Shown here: piece after piece, positions 16,038 to 24,738 of the stretch | Position numbering within the stretch: position 1 is the first letter of the stretch | How the letters are laid out: each line of letters opens with the position of its first letter | Program-made: the position numbers and the translations under genes | The notes under the pieces: generated by a model | What the model was told of the DNA's origin: nothing | Databases searched by the model: none | The model's input: only the letters and a program-made list of their open reading frames with translations | Assembly (NCBI GenBank): GCA_943370215.1 | Contig: CALRQC020000013.1 | Coordinates: forward strand, 71,759-135,758 | Direction: 5' to 3' | Origin: Niveispirillum sp943370215 | Lineage (GTDB): Bacteria > Pseudomonadota > Alphaproteobacteria > Azospirillales > Azospirillaceae | DNA length: 64,000 nucleotides

Positions 16038-16463
16038 ATGTCGTCGCTGCGCCGCTTCACCACCGCCCCCACGCTGACCGAGTTGGAGGCCATCGCCGAG
16101 AAGGCCGCCGCCGGCATCCCCGCCGAATTGCGCAGCCATGTGCGCAATGTGCTGATCCGGGTGGAGGATTTCCCCGATGAGGAGACGGCGCAGGAGATGG
16201 AACTGGAAAGCCCGTTCGATCTGCTAGGCCTGTATCGTGGCGTGGGAATGCCCTGGCAGAGCGTTACCCAGCCTCGGCTGGAACCGGACCTGATCTTCCT
16301 CTATCGCCGGCCGATTCTGGATTACTGGTGCGAGACGGGGGAGGATCTGACCCATCTGGTCCGCCATGTGCTGATCCATGAGATCGGGCATCATTTCGGC
16401 TTCTCCGATGCCGACATGGAAGCGCTGGAAGCCGAGGCCGGTGACGCCGACGCGCGGGATTAA
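16038..16463 (+). CDS. Minimal zincin metallopeptidase family protein
   Basis: 141 aa with the HExxHxxGxxD zinc signature (HEIGHHFGFSD), a short form of the metzincin-type proteases widely annotated as metallopeptidase family protein. The segment PRLEPDLIFLYRRPILD before the zinc motif is also typical. No signal peptide, so it is cytoplasmic. Substrate unknown. Starts at 16011, 16026 and 16038 are possible; the last fits the family N-terminus. A strong terminator follows. Confidence 0.85.
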   Translation: MSSLRRFTTAPTLTELEAIAEKAAAGIPAELRSHVRNVLIRVEDFPDEETAQEMELESPFDLLGLYRGVGMPWQSVTQPRLEPDLIFLYRRPILDYWCETGEDLTHLVRHVLIHEIGHHFGFSDADMEALEAEAGDADARD

Positions 16464-16501
16464 GCCGGCCCGCGTCTCCCATCCCATCATTCCACCATCC
16501 C

Positions 16502-16538
16502 CCCGCAACCGATCCGGTTGCGGGATGGAGACATTTTT
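16502..16538 (+). terminator. Terminator after the metallopeptidase gene
   Basis: Perfect 10-bp arms CCCGCAACCG/CGGTTGCGGG with a 3-nt loop (16502-16524), followed after 8 bp by ATTTTTC. Confidence 0.75.
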
Positions 16539-16562
16539 CTTCTTACCTACATACAAATTTAA

Positions 16563-16590
16563 TTGAACAGGTCATATGCCTTGGCATAAT
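16563..16590 (+). promoter_or_regulatory. Candidate promoter of the RHH gene
   Basis: TTGAAC (16563-16568), 16-bp spacer and CATAAT (16585-16590). Transcription would begin near 16597, past the first in-frame ATG at 16576, which supports a later start for the gene. Confidence 0.4.
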
Positions 16591-16659
16591 GGTTTATGCA
16601 TTCGCGCGGTGCTGGTGATGACGCCGGCATTCACACCATTTCAGCCAGGGAGGACCGCC

Positions 16660-17022
16660 TTGCCGCCTCGTTCCAAGCGTTTTTCCAGGGAAGAGTCTGA
16701 CGATATCGCCAGCACGTTGGTCATTCGCAATGTGGTGGTGCTGAACAAACGCACCAGCCTGCGCATGGAACCAGAAATGTGGGATGCGTTGAGTGATGTT
16801 GCCAAACGGGAAGGAAAGACCCTTCACGATATCTGCACGCAGATTGTGGAGCGCAAGCCTGGTGGTGCTTCGCTAACGGCAGCGATCCGGGTATTTCTGG
16901 TCAATTATTACCGCATGTCATCCACGGAGGATGGGCATCGCGGGGCCGGCCACGGCCAGGGCGACCCTGATATCATCAGTCTTGCCCTGGCGCCTCTGCG
17001 GACAGAGGATGAGATAGCTTGA
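16660..17022 (+). CDS. Ribbon-helix-helix domain protein
   Basis: 120 aa from a TTG start at 16660, chosen because GGGAGGA lies five to six bases before it; ATGs at 16576 and 16618 have no Shine-Dalgarno. The centre matches an RHH_4-type DNA-binding fold: a beta strand (TSLRMEPEMWDAL), then helices (SDVAKREGKTLHDICTQI) ending in LTAAIRVFLVNYYR. The C-terminus is short and probably disordered. Likely a small DNA-binding regulator; targets unknown. No toxin partner lies next to it. Confidence 0.75.
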   Translation: MPPRSKRFSREESDDIASTLVIRNVVVLNKRTSLRMEPEMWDALSDVAKREGKTLHDICTQIVERKPGGASLTAAIRVFLVNYYRMSSTEDGHRGAGHGQGDPDIISLALAPLRTEDEIA

Positions 17023-17056
17023 TTACCTCAAGTTGAATATCGGATAGATATGTCGT

Positions 17057-17644
17057 TCAGGGTGTGGATGGCTTGGCATGTTCGGGCCAGAGGGTGCGCA
17101 CCAGCGGCCCGTCGGCCGCAAAACTGTGGCAGCTATTCAGCAAGGGCGGCGGCCGGCGTGGCGGCGGCTCCACGCCCTGGTCCCGCATGGCCTCACGCTC
17201 CCTTATCTCAGCCTGCTGCCGAATGGGGGCGATGGTCTGAAAGGCGGTGGTGGCCACCGGGCCCAGCAGTTCCACCAGATGGGTGCAGCCTTGCACCCCG
17301 CCCAGCCGTTCCTTCACCGCCGCTGTCCAGCCGCTGACGATCGCCAGCCCGACCAGTTTTTGATAGGCGGGGGCGATGGCGGGGCAGAGGGGGAAGGGCG
17401 TGGCATCGGCGGCCACGGCCACCGCCCGGACGGTCAGGCTGTCGTCCAGTGTCAACCGGATCGACAGATCATGGATGAATTCGCCCGGTTGCTTTTCTGC
17501 CCCCGTCAGACCCCGGTGGGCATAGGTTCGTTCATCCGTCAGATGCCCTTCCACATCCCATAAGCCATCGGCCCGGCGGTAGCCCTGGCAGGTGATCTTC
17601 CTTGTATGAAGCAAGGTGCGGTCGGCGGGGGGCGGCAGCGGCAT
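17057..17644 (-). CDS. DUF2889 family protein
   Basis: 195 aa matching DUF2889: HTRKITCQGYRRADGLWDVEGHL, IHDLSIRLTLDD, GWTAAVKERLGG and GCTHLVELLGPVATTAFQ. The family is soluble and of unknown function, often near aromatic-compound genes in other bacteria; nothing here supports that role. Start at ATG 17644; a TTG at 17653 is in frame. Its 3' end faces the RHH gene 34 bp away. Confidence 0.85.
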   Translation of the reverse strand: MPLPPPADRTLLHTRKITCQGYRRADGLWDVEGHLTDERTYAHRGLTGAEKQPGEFIHDLSIRLTLDDSLTVRAVAVAADATPFPLCPAIAPAYQKLVGLAIVSGWTAAVKERLGGVQGCTHLVELLGPVATTAFQTIAPIRQQAEIREREAMRDQGVEPPPRRPPPLLNSCHSFAADGPLVRTLWPEHAKPSTP

Positions 17645-17728
17645 GACAAGCAATCATCGATTCGGGTGGGGTGCGCCCCTTGACCTTGGGGCCCCCGGCA
17701 TGTCGGGTCAAGCTACCCTTTACGTATT

Positions 17729-17740
17729 GGGAATATTCCC
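17729..17740. promoter_or_regulatory. Perfect 12-bp palindrome upstream of pyrF
   Basis: GGGAATATTCCC, embedded in an AT-richer stretch with TTTACGTATT just before it. It could be an operator or a promoter element; no binding protein can be named. Confidence 0.3.
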
Positions 17741-17781
17741 ATGTTCAGCCCTGCGGCGGGCGGGTGGCCGCCGTTGAACAT

Positions 17782-17850
17782 CGGCGGTTCGCCGCCGCGC
17801 CGTTTCGCGCTACATGAAGGCTGCACTTTGTTGATCTTAATCGCAGCCTT
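17782..17850 (+). promoter_or_regulatory. Hairpin leader of pyrF
   Basis: Two stem-loops precede pyrF: CGGCGG-TTCG-CCGCCG (17782-17797), and AAGGCTGC/GCAGCCTT (17817-17824/17843-17850) with an 18-nt loop. The second stem runs into TTTTC directly before the Shine-Dalgarno AGGAAAG, so it looks like a terminator or attenuator in the leader. Confidence 0.4.
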
Positions 17851-17864
17851 TTCAGGAAAGAACC

Positions 17865-18581
17865 ATGCGCCCCACCGACCGTATCTTTGTTGCCCTGGAC
17901 ATGCCGGACATTGCCGGGGCGCGGGCCATGGCGGCCAATCTGACCGGTCTGGTGGGCGGTGTGAAGCTGGGGCTGGAATTCTTCATGGCCCAGGGGCCGG
18001 ATGGCATCCGCACGGTGGTGGCCGATGCGGGATTGCCGCTGTTCCTGGACCTGAAGCTGCATGACATTCCCAACACGGTGGCCGGTGCCGTGCGCTCTGT
18101 CGCGCCGTTGGCGCCCTTGTTCCTGACCGTCCATGCCAGCGGCGGCCCGGCCATGCTGCGCGCCGCCGCCGATGCCGCCGCGGATGAGGCGGCGAAGCTG
18201 GGGGTGCCGCGCATGAAAATCCTGGCGGTCACCGTGCTGACCAGCCTGGGCGAGGATGATCTGGCCGCCATCGGCCAGCAGGGCTCGGCCCAGGATCAGG
18301 TGCGCCGGCTGGCCGCCTTGTCCCAGGCCAGCGGGGTGGATGGTGTCGTCTGCTCCCCGGCGGAGGTGGCGGCCCTGCGCGCCGACCTGCCGGCGGATTT
18401 CACCCTGATGGTGCCGGGCATCCGCCCCAGTTGGGCCGCCGTGGGTGACCAGAAGCGGGTGATGGGCCCCGCCCAGGCCGTGGCCGCCGGTGCCGACCGG
18501 CTGGTGATCGGCCGCCCCATCACCGCCGATGCCGACCCGCGCGCCGCCGCCCGCCGTATCGCCGAAGAACTGGGGGCCTGA
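17865..18581 (+). CDS. pyrF: Orotidine-5'-phosphate decarboxylase
   Basis: Converts OMP to UMP, the last step of de novo pyrimidine synthesis. The 238-aa TIM-barrel has the catalytic DLKLHDIPNTV (Asp-Lys-Asp charge network), GVKLGLEFF and the phosphate-binding VPGIRP and VIGRPIT. The Shine-Dalgarno AGGAAAG is well spaced. trpF starts 4 bp after the stop, so the two are almost certainly cotranscribed. Confidence 0.97.
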   Translation: MRPTDRIFVALDMPDIAGARAMAANLTGLVGGVKLGLEFFMAQGPDGIRTVVADAGLPLFLDLKLHDIPNTVAGAVRSVAPLAPLFLTVHASGGPAMLRAAADAAADEAAKLGVPRMKILAVTVLTSLGEDDLAAIGQQGSAQDQVRRLAALSQASGVDGVVCSPAEVAALRADLPADFTLMVPGIRPSWAAVGDQKRVMGPAQAVAAGADRLVIGRPITADADPRAAARRIAEELGA

Positions 18582-18585
18582 TCCG

Positions 18586-19257
18586 ATGACCGGTCCGATG
18601 AAAATTCAGGCGAAGATTTGCGGCATCAACCATCCGGATGCGCTGCGTGCCGCCCTGGATGGCGGGGCGCGCTATATCGGGCTGGTCTTCTTCCCCCGCT
18701 CACCGCGCCATGTGGAACTGCCCATTGCGGCCGACCTGGCGCGCATGGTGGGCACCGGCACCCGCACCGTGGGCCTGTTCGTTGACCCGGCTGATGCACT
18801 GCTGGATGAAACCATCGCCCGGGTGCCGCTGGACATGATCCAGTTGCATGGGGAGGAGAGTCCGGCCCGCGTGGCCGATATCCGCGCCCGTTATGGCCTG
18901 CCGGTGATGAAGGCGCTGAAGGTGGCCGACGAAGCCGATCTGGAAGCGGCGTCGGCCTATCTGCCGGTCGTGGACCGGCTGCTGTTTGATGCCAAGCCGC
19001 CGAAGAATGTGGCCAACATGCTGCCGGGCGGCAATGGCCTGTCGTTCGACTGGCGCCTGTTGGCCGGCCGGCGCTGGGATAAGCCCTGGATGCTGTCCGG
19101 CGGGCTGGACCCGGCCAATGTGGCCGAGGCCATCGCCATCACCGGGGCCGATGCCGTGGATGTGTCATCAGGCGTGGAAGAACGGCCGGGCGTGAAAAGC
19201 GTGGCCCGTATCCGCGACTTTCTGGCCGCTGTGGCGGCGGCGGGGCAGGGGGCTTAG
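18586..19257 (+). CDS. trpF: Phosphoribosylanthranilate isomerase
   Basis: Isomerises N-(5'-phosphoribosyl)anthranilate in tryptophan synthesis. 223 aa, TIM-barrel with the catalytic Cys in KICGI, GLVFFPRSPR, IQLHGEE, LFDAKPP, LSGGLDPANV and AVDVSSGVE. The start at 18586 fits the family; 18598 is also possible. trpB and trpA, often next in alphaproteobacteria, do not follow; a double hairpin and a DUF924 gene on the other strand do. Confidence 0.97.
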   Translation: MTGPMKIQAKICGINHPDALRAALDGGARYIGLVFFPRSPRHVELPIAADLARMVGTGTRTVGLFVDPADALLDETIARVPLDMIQLHGEESPARVADIRARYGLPVMKALKVADEADLEAASAYLPVVDRLLFDAKPPKNVANMLPGGNGLSFDWRLLAGRRWDKPWMLSGGLDPANVAEAIAITGADAVDVSSGVEERPGVKSVARIRDFLAAVAAAGQGA

Positions 19258-19303
19258 AGCGGATCGCGGAAAAGCGGAATCGCTTTGGAGCGTGAATCCG
19301 CTC
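19257..19303. terminator. Two-stem hairpin after trpF
   Basis: Outer arms GAGCGGAT/ATCCGCTC (19257-19264/19296-19303) enclose inner arms AAAGCG/CGCTTT (19271-19276/19281-19286). From memory, similar AAAGCGGAATCGCTTT words recur in alphaproteobacterial intergenic DNA, so this may be a repeat as well as a terminator. Confidence 0.55.
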
Positions 19304-19316
19304 GCTGAACAACGGC

Positions 19317-19358
19317 TTAGAGCCGGGTGCGTTTCCGGCTAAACGCACCCGGCTCTAA
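19317..19358. terminator. 18-bp perfect bidirectional terminator
   Basis: Arms TTAGAGCCGGGTGCGTTT and its complement at 19341-19358, 6-nt loop. It contains the stop codon of the minus-strand DUF924 gene. Confidence 0.75.
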
Positions 19359-19900
19359 AACCCCGCCCCTGGCCGGGCCAGATAGTCCAGCTCCGCCGGC
19401 GTGCTGGCCCGGCCCAGGATGGCGTTGCGGTGGGGGAAGCGGCCGAATTCGGCGATCACCACCAGATGTTTGCAGGCATAATCCAGATAGGTCGGGCTCA
19501 GGGTGCGGCTGGCGAACAGGCGCACGGACTGGCGCTGATCCTCCATCGCCTCTGAATGTTCGAAAGGCAGATAGAGGAAGGCGCGGTCATCGTCGGGCAA
19601 TTCCATATCCAGCCCCCGCGCCACCAGATCGCGGGCAATGGCCAGGGCCTGCGCATCGCTGGCAAAGGCGCGCGGGGTGCCGCGAAAGATATTGCGCGGC
19701 ACCTGATCCAGCAGGATGCAGAGCGCCAGCCCGCCTTCCGCCGTTGCCGCCCAATCCGCCAGTTCCCCCGCCACGGCCTGTTCATGCAGCGTGCCTAGCC
19801 GTTCCGCCACCAGCATGTCGAAATCCGGCCCGCCGCCGAACCATTTCGACGGTCCGGCCTGCCGGAACCAGAAATCCAGCACCTGTCCGATCTGATCCAT
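19355..19900 (-). CDS. DUF924 family protein
   Basis: 181 aa of the DUF924 family (TPR-like helical fold, function unknown): VLDFWF near the N-terminus, KWFGG, then LALCILLDQVPRNIFRGT, LYLPFEHSE and FGRFPHRNAILGR. The ATG at 19900 has GGAGG six bases upstream; the ATG at 19906 touches it. The stop codon lies within a perfect terminator stem. The MCP gene ends 12 bp upstream of this gene, so it may be carried on the MCP transcript. Confidence 0.85.
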   Translation of the reverse strand: MDQIGQVLDFWFRQAGPSKWFGGGPDFDMLVAERLGTLHEQAVAGELADWAATAEGGLALCILLDQVPRNIFRGTPRAFASDAQALAIARDLVARGLDMELPDDDRAFLYLPFEHSEAMEDQRQSVRLFASRTLSPTYLDYACKHLVVIAEFGRFPHRNAILGRASTPAELDYLARPGAGF

Positions 19901-19912
19901 GGCCATCCTCCA

Positions 19913-21886
19913 TCAAGCAACGGCGGGCACCTGCCGGGCCAGCCAGGGGGCCAGTGTGGCACGGGCCGCCGCCTCGTCGCCAAACAGCAGATGGATACCT
20001 TCCCCGGAAATATCCAGCACGCTGAACCCGATGGCCCCCAGACCTGCCAGGTGCAGGCGGCCCTGGGTACCCCGCGCCACACCGTCCACCGGGGCGGCCA
20101 GCGCGCCACCGCTGGACAGATTGCGCAGGTGGCTATCCAGCCGGCGCCCACCGATTTCCAGTTGGGCCGGCATATCCACCGCCACCCGCTCGGCGATTCG
20201 GCGATCCACCTCCGCCATGGAGGTGCGGACGACACGGACCAGGGTGGAGCGCAACTCCGTCACGCTGCGCGTCACCTCTGTCACCGTCCCGCGCACCGTG
20301 TCGGCGCGGTCGCCGGTGCTGCCGGCCTCGGCGGAGACTTCGGTGATCCGGCTGGAGACTTCACGGGCGGCGTCGGCCGCCTGCAGCACATTGCGGCTGA
20401 TCTCCTGCGTGGCCGCCCCCTGTTCCTCGATGGCGGCGGCAATGGTGCCGGAGATATTGTCCATCTCCTCGATCGTGCGGCCGATCTCCTGCACGGCGGC
20501 CACGGCCTGGCTGGTCACGCCATTGATCTCCGTGATCTGGCGGGTGATCTCCTCCGTCGACCGGCTGGTCTGGGTGGCCAGATTCTTCACCTCTGACGCC
20601 ACCACGGCAAAGCCCTTGCCAGCATCCCCGGCGCGCGCCGCCTCAATGGTGGCATTCAGGGCCAGCAGGTTGGTCTGGCTGGCAATATCGCCGATCAGCC
20701 GGGCAACGTCGCCGATGCGGGCCACCGCATCGGACAGGGACAGGATGGTCTGCTGCGTTTCCTGGCCCTTGGTCACGGCATTGCGGCTGACGGCACTGGC
20801 ATGGGCCACCTGTCCGCTGATCTCCCGGATGCTGGCGGACAGTTCCTCGGCGGCCGATGCGACGGTTTCGGCATTGTGCAGGGCCTGCTGGGCGGCGGCG
20901 GCGACATTATGGCTGTTCTTGGCCACCCGTTCGGCGGAAACGGCCATGGCGCCGGCATGGACATCCATTTCGCCGGCGCGGGCGGCCACCTGATCCACGG
21001 CAGTGCGGGTTTCGCTTTCCACCTTCTGCGCCATGGATTCCAGGGCCCGGCGCTTCAGCAATTCCGCCTCTTCCCGCTGGCGTTCCTGGTCGGCGCGCAG
21101 GCGCTGGGCCTCGGCACCATGGGCCTTCAGCACCTCGATGGCGCGGGCCATGTCGCCGACCTCATCCTGCTTGGCCAGACCGGGCACGGACACCCGGTAA
21201 TCCTCCCGCGCCAGCAGGGCCAGCGTGCCGGTGAGTGCTGCCAGCGGCCGGACGACGCGGTTCAGCACCGCCCACAGGCCGGCGGCGATGCCGGCAATCC
21301 CCAGCCCGATCAGCAGCTTGGCGATCAGGATGGCATTGTCCGCCGATTTTTCTGTCTGCGCATAAAGCTTGCCGGCATTTTCCACCCCCAGATCGATCAG
21401 CCGGGTGATGCTTTCAGAGACGGGGTCGATGGTCTGGTACAGCCGGTTCTTGACGAAATCATCCAAGGCTGCGGCATCCTTGGCCTGCAAAATGCCCAGC
21501 AGTTCCGTCACGCCGGCATCGGCGGGGCGGAACCGGGCGGCAGCCTGATCGATCAGGGCGCGTTCGCCCGCATCCGTGTGTGGCCGCGCCCGGAACAGTT
21601 CCCAGTTGCGGGCAATATCGCCCTTGGCCCGGGTGACGCTGGCCAGCCCTTCGGCCCAGGTGAAGTTGCCATTGCGCACCTTGTGAGAGGCATCCACCAC
21701 GAACACGGCATAGGCATCGGCGATGATCTTCAATTCCCGCTGCGGCACCACCTGGCCTTCATACAGGGCTTCGGTATCGGTGCGGGCCGTATCCAATGCC
21801 CGCCAGCCGACCAGTCCATTGGCCAGCAACAGGCCACCCAAGGCCACCAGAACCGCCATCAAAATTATTTTGATTGTCAGCCGCAT
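19913..21886 (-). CDS. Methyl-accepting chemotaxis protein with C-terminal PilZ domain
   Basis: 657-aa inner-membrane chemoreceptor. A transmembrane helix at residues 5-28, a helical-bundle periplasmic sensor, a second membrane helix near 190-210 and HAMP follow. The signalling domain is clear: the hairpin tip reads IGDIASQTNLLALNATIEAARAG. The C-terminus from about residue 560 looks like PilZ, with an Arg-rich RRIAER and the NLSSGGA motif (D/NxSxxG type), so it likely binds cyclic di-GMP and ties chemotaxis to it. Start at the second of two ATGs by Shine-Dalgarno AAGGAA spacing. No che genes are nearby. Confidence 0.9.
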   Translation of the reverse strand: MRLTIKIILMAVLVALGGLLLANGLVGWRALDTARTDTEALYEGQVVPQRELKIIADAYAVFVVDASHKVRNGNFTWAEGLASVTRAKGDIARNWELFRARPHTDAGERALIDQAAARFRPADAGVTELLGILQAKDAAALDDFVKNRLYQTIDPVSESITRLIDLGVENAGKLYAQTEKSADNAILIAKLLIGLGIAGIAAGLWAVLNRVVRPLAALTGTLALLAREDYRVSVPGLAKQDEVGDMARAIEVLKAHGAEAQRLRADQERQREEAELLKRRALESMAQKVESETRTAVDQVAARAGEMDVHAGAMAVSAERVAKNSHNVAAAAQQALHNAETVASAAEELSASIREISGQVAHASAVSRNAVTKGQETQQTILSLSDAVARIGDVARLIGDIASQTNLLALNATIEAARAGDAGKGFAVVASEVKNLATQTSRSTEEITRQITEINGVTSQAVAAVQEIGRTIEEMDNISGTIAAAIEEQGAATQEISRNVLQAADAAREVSSRITEVSAEAGSTGDRADTVRGTVTEVTRSVTELRSTLVRVVRTSMAEVDRRIAERVAVDMPAQLEIGGRRLDSHLRNLSSGGALAAPVDGVARGTQGRLHLAGLGAIGFSVLDISGEGIHLLFGDEAAARATLAPWLARQVPAVA

Positions 21887-22047
21887 CATCGTTCCTTGCC
21901 TGCCCGTCGCGCCGCTATAGGTGCGTTCGGTATACGAAACGATTAATTATTGCCATTTGCGAAGAAGATCAGGAAGCGATGATTGAAATCGGTTGTTGTG
22001 AAATTCAACAGTGAAGAAAAATTTCCATAAAGAAATCTTCTGCCTAT

Positions 22048-23337
22048 TTAATCACCATTGCCATTTTCTTCCGCATTGCTGCGCAGGGCAAGGCGGCGGG
22101 CCAGTTCTGACAGACATTCCTCACGGGTGGGCCGGTAATCCCGCGCCGCCCACCAGCCTTCCAGCCCGGCCAGCAGGATGCCCAGATCGGGACCGGGTGC
22201 CACCCCCTGTTCCAGCAGGTCGCGCCCTTTCAGCGGGAAGGGGATGATCACCCAGGTGGCCGCCTCGGCCAGCGGTTCCAGCAGTTCCTGCGCGGCCGTG
22301 CCCCGGTCGGCAGCGGCCAGCAGCAGCAGGTCGCGGTACAGCTCTGGCCCCAGCTTCTGCAAGGCGTGGCGCCGGCTGGTCACCGTCAGATCGGGATGCA
22401 CATCCACCGTCGGTGCGCAGAGTGCCAGCAACTGGTTGCGCTGGTTGTTGGACAGGCGCAGCCGCTCGGCCGTGTCGGCCGCCCCCACGGGGCCGGGGGG
22501 CAGCAAGGCGGCCAGATGCGCCATGGCCCCGGCCTCCCCCAGCACCCATTCCAGCCGGTCCAGTGCCTCCAGCCGTTTCAGGCGGGTGGCGGTGGGCAGG
22601 GTCTGCGCCACCACCCCCGCTTCCAGCATCAGCCGCCAGATCTCCACCGCCCGGTCCAGCCGCAGGACGGCCAGCAGCTCCTTGGCGATCCGCTCCCCCG
22701 ACAGGCCGGGCAGCAGCGGGGCGAGCGCGGCGCAGGCGGTAAAGCTGTCGCGGTCCGGCGGTCCCTTGCCGAACCGGCCATAAAAGCGGAAGAAGCGCAG
22801 GATGCGCAGCACATCCTCACCAATGCGCTCCCGCGCGTTGCCGATGAAGCGCACCCGCCCGGCCCGCAGGTCGGCCAGCCCGCCGAACGGGTCGAACAGT
22901 TCGCCCTCCGGCGTCAGCGACAGGGCATTGATGGTGAAGTCGCGCCGCTGCGCATCGGCCAGCCAGTCCTGGCAGAACATCACCTTGGCATGGCGGCCGT
23001 CGGTTTCCACATCCCGGCGCAGGGTGGTGATTTCATAGCTGGCGCGGCCGACCACGGCGGTGATGGTGCCATGGTCGATGCCGGTGGGGATGGTGCGGAT
23101 GCCTTCCTGCTTCAGACGGCGCATCACCTCTTCCGGCAGCAGGGGGGTGGCAATGTCGATATCACCCGGCTGCAGGCCCAGGATGGCATCACGCACGCAG
23201 CCGCCGATCAGGCGTGCTTCCTCCCCCGATCGCATCAGCACTTCCAGGATGATGCGTGCTCCATCGCCCGCCGTGGCATGGATGGCGCCCGCCAGATCGC
23301 GGCCGGCAGGGCCGCTGTGGGGCTGCCCCTCGTTCAT
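22048..23337 (-). CDS. cca: CCA tRNA nucleotidyltransferase / poly(A) polymerase family
   Basis: Class II nucleotidyltransferase that adds or repairs the 3' CCA end of tRNA (or a poly(A) polymerase; the two are hard to tell apart by sequence). 429 aa with GGCVRDAILG, the catalytic DIDIAT, RRDVETDGRHAKV and RRDFTINAL, then RIGEDVLRILRFFRF. It follows DUF2336 directly: that stop is 8 bp before this ATG (a TTG at 23343 is also possible). DUF2336-cca cotranscription is likely. Confidence 0.92.
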   Translation of the reverse strand: MNEGQPHSGPAGRDLAGAIHATAGDGARIILEVLMRSGEEARLIGGCVRDAILGLQPGDIDIATPLLPEEVMRRLKQEGIRTIPTGIDHGTITAVVGRASYEITTLRRDVETDGRHAKVMFCQDWLADAQRRDFTINALSLTPEGELFDPFGGLADLRAGRVRFIGNARERIGEDVLRILRFFRFYGRFGKGPPDRDSFTACAALAPLLPGLSGERIAKELLAVLRLDRAVEIWRLMLEAGVVAQTLPTATRLKRLEALDRLEWVLGEAGAMAHLAALLPPGPVGAADTAERLRLSNNQRNQLLALCAPTVDVHPDLTVTSRRHALQKLGPELYRDLLLLAAADRGTAAQELLEPLAEAATWVIIPFPLKGRDLLEQGVAPGPDLGILLAGLEGWWAARDYRPTREECLSELARRLALRSNAEENGNGD

Positions 23338-23344
23338 GCCCAAC

Positions 23345-24628
23345 TCACCCTTTCAGCCCGAAAAACTCAAGCTGCCAGCTCATCTCACTGTCGGACATCG
23401 GATAGCCATCCCCACCGCGTGCATTCAGCACGGAGGCCGGGGGGATATTGGCAATCCGCAGTTGGATTTGCCGGCAGAAACGCATGGTCAGCTTGGCCCG
23501 CCAGCAGAGCGCGGTGACGGCTCGCGCACTCTGTCCGCCAATGATCTTGTCCACCGCCTCCAGCGGTACATTGGCCAGCAGGGACAGGGCGGCCAGCACA
23601 AAGCCACGGTCGCCCCGCGTCAGCGCGTCGGCCATGGCGTCTTCGTCCAGCTTGCCGGCACCATGCATCTTGCGGGCCCGGTCCATCGGCCGTTCCTTGG
23701 GCGTCTCTGCCGTCAGTTCATCCACCAGCCCCAGCGGTTCCGCCCCGCCCCCGGCACCGGGCCGGGTGCTGGCGCGGGCCAGATCGGCCACGGCACCACG
23801 CACGGCGGTCATCACCGTGTCCGGCAGATCGGTACGGCTTTCCAGCACGCGCACCAGTTGCTGGCTGACAAAGCCGACAATGCGCGCCGCCGCCTTGGGT
23901 GGCAGGCTGGGCCGGCGGACCAGCGGGGCGTGCCACGGTTCAAACCGGGGGGCCATGTCGATGATACGGTCCAGCGTCTCTTCCCGGATCTGGGCCGACT
24001 GGTTGGACAGCAAGGCGGCCACCGCCGCCTCGCTCTCTGTCCGCGCCACGGCGGCGGAAACATTGCCAGACAGGCCGGCACGCTCGGCAATGGCGACCAG
24101 CTTGCCGTCCATCGGCTGGCCGGCAATGATATCCAGCAGATCGTCATCGGTCAGGATGGGCGAATGGCGCAGCACCGGCCCGCTGACCGACAATTCCAGA
24201 TCGCGCGCCAGTTGCTGGATGATATGGGCCGGGGCGCCCGCCTGATCCTTCAGCGCATCGGCCACCACGCGGCGCACGGCGGTGGCCTGATCGCGGGCCA
24301 GCGTCTCCACGATATCCAGGGTCATCCGCTCAATCTGGCCCACCCGATCGGCGGGCAGCGAGGGCACCAGTGCGGCGATCTTGGCGGCCAGTCCGCTGCG
24401 CACCTGTTCATCGGGATCATGGGAGAGCAGCAGGTCAGCCTGGCGCGGGGTGGCGTTGTTACGGGCGATTTCCCGCCGCACCTCCGCACTGGTGTCGTTG
24501 GCCAAAAAGAACAGGATTTCCGGCTGGGTGTCAGCCCGGCTGGCCAGCAGGCGGCGGTCGCCGGCATTCTGGCTGGCAGCCAGACGCTTGGCGGTATCGT
24601 AATCAAACCCTTCCGTTTTCTTGTTCAT
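23345..24628 (-). CDS. DUF2336 protein
   Basis: 427 aa, DUF2336 family, an alphaproteobacterial family of HEAT-like helical repeats without assigned role. Repeated motifs such as EILFFLANDTSAEVRREIARN and QVRSGLAAKIAALVP show the helical-repeat pattern. No membrane segment or signal peptide. Upstream partner in a probable operon with cca. Confidence 0.85.
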   Translation of the reverse strand: MNKKTEGFDYDTAKRLAASQNAGDRRLLASRADTQPEILFFLANDTSAEVRREIARNNATPRQADLLLSHDPDEQVRSGLAAKIAALVPSLPADRVGQIERMTLDIVETLARDQATAVRRVVADALKDQAGAPAHIIQQLARDLELSVSGPVLRHSPILTDDDLLDIIAGQPMDGKLVAIAERAGLSGNVSAAVARTESEAAVAALLSNQSAQIREETLDRIIDMAPRFEPWHAPLVRRPSLPPKAAARIVGFVSQQLVRVLESRTDLPDTVMTAVRGAVADLARASTRPGAGGGAEPLGLVDELTAETPKERPMDRARKMHGAGKLDEDAMADALTRGDRGFVLAALSLLANVPLEAVDKIIGGQSARAVTALCWRAKLTMRFCRQIQLRIANIPPASVLNARGGDGYPMSDSEMSWQLEFFGLKG

Positions 24629-24738
24629 TTACCCGACCATCCCAGGCCGGTCCCGGCCGGCCGGCCCACTGAAAGCAACGGTGTCTGCATACGCGAATAG
24701 GTATTGCAGCGTTATCCCTTTGTCGATCCGTCCTGGCT

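Noticed and set aside
23060..24700. A 546-codon plus-strand open frame opposite cca and DUF2336
   Set aside because: Antisense to two genes, with Arg/Gln-rich translation and no family.
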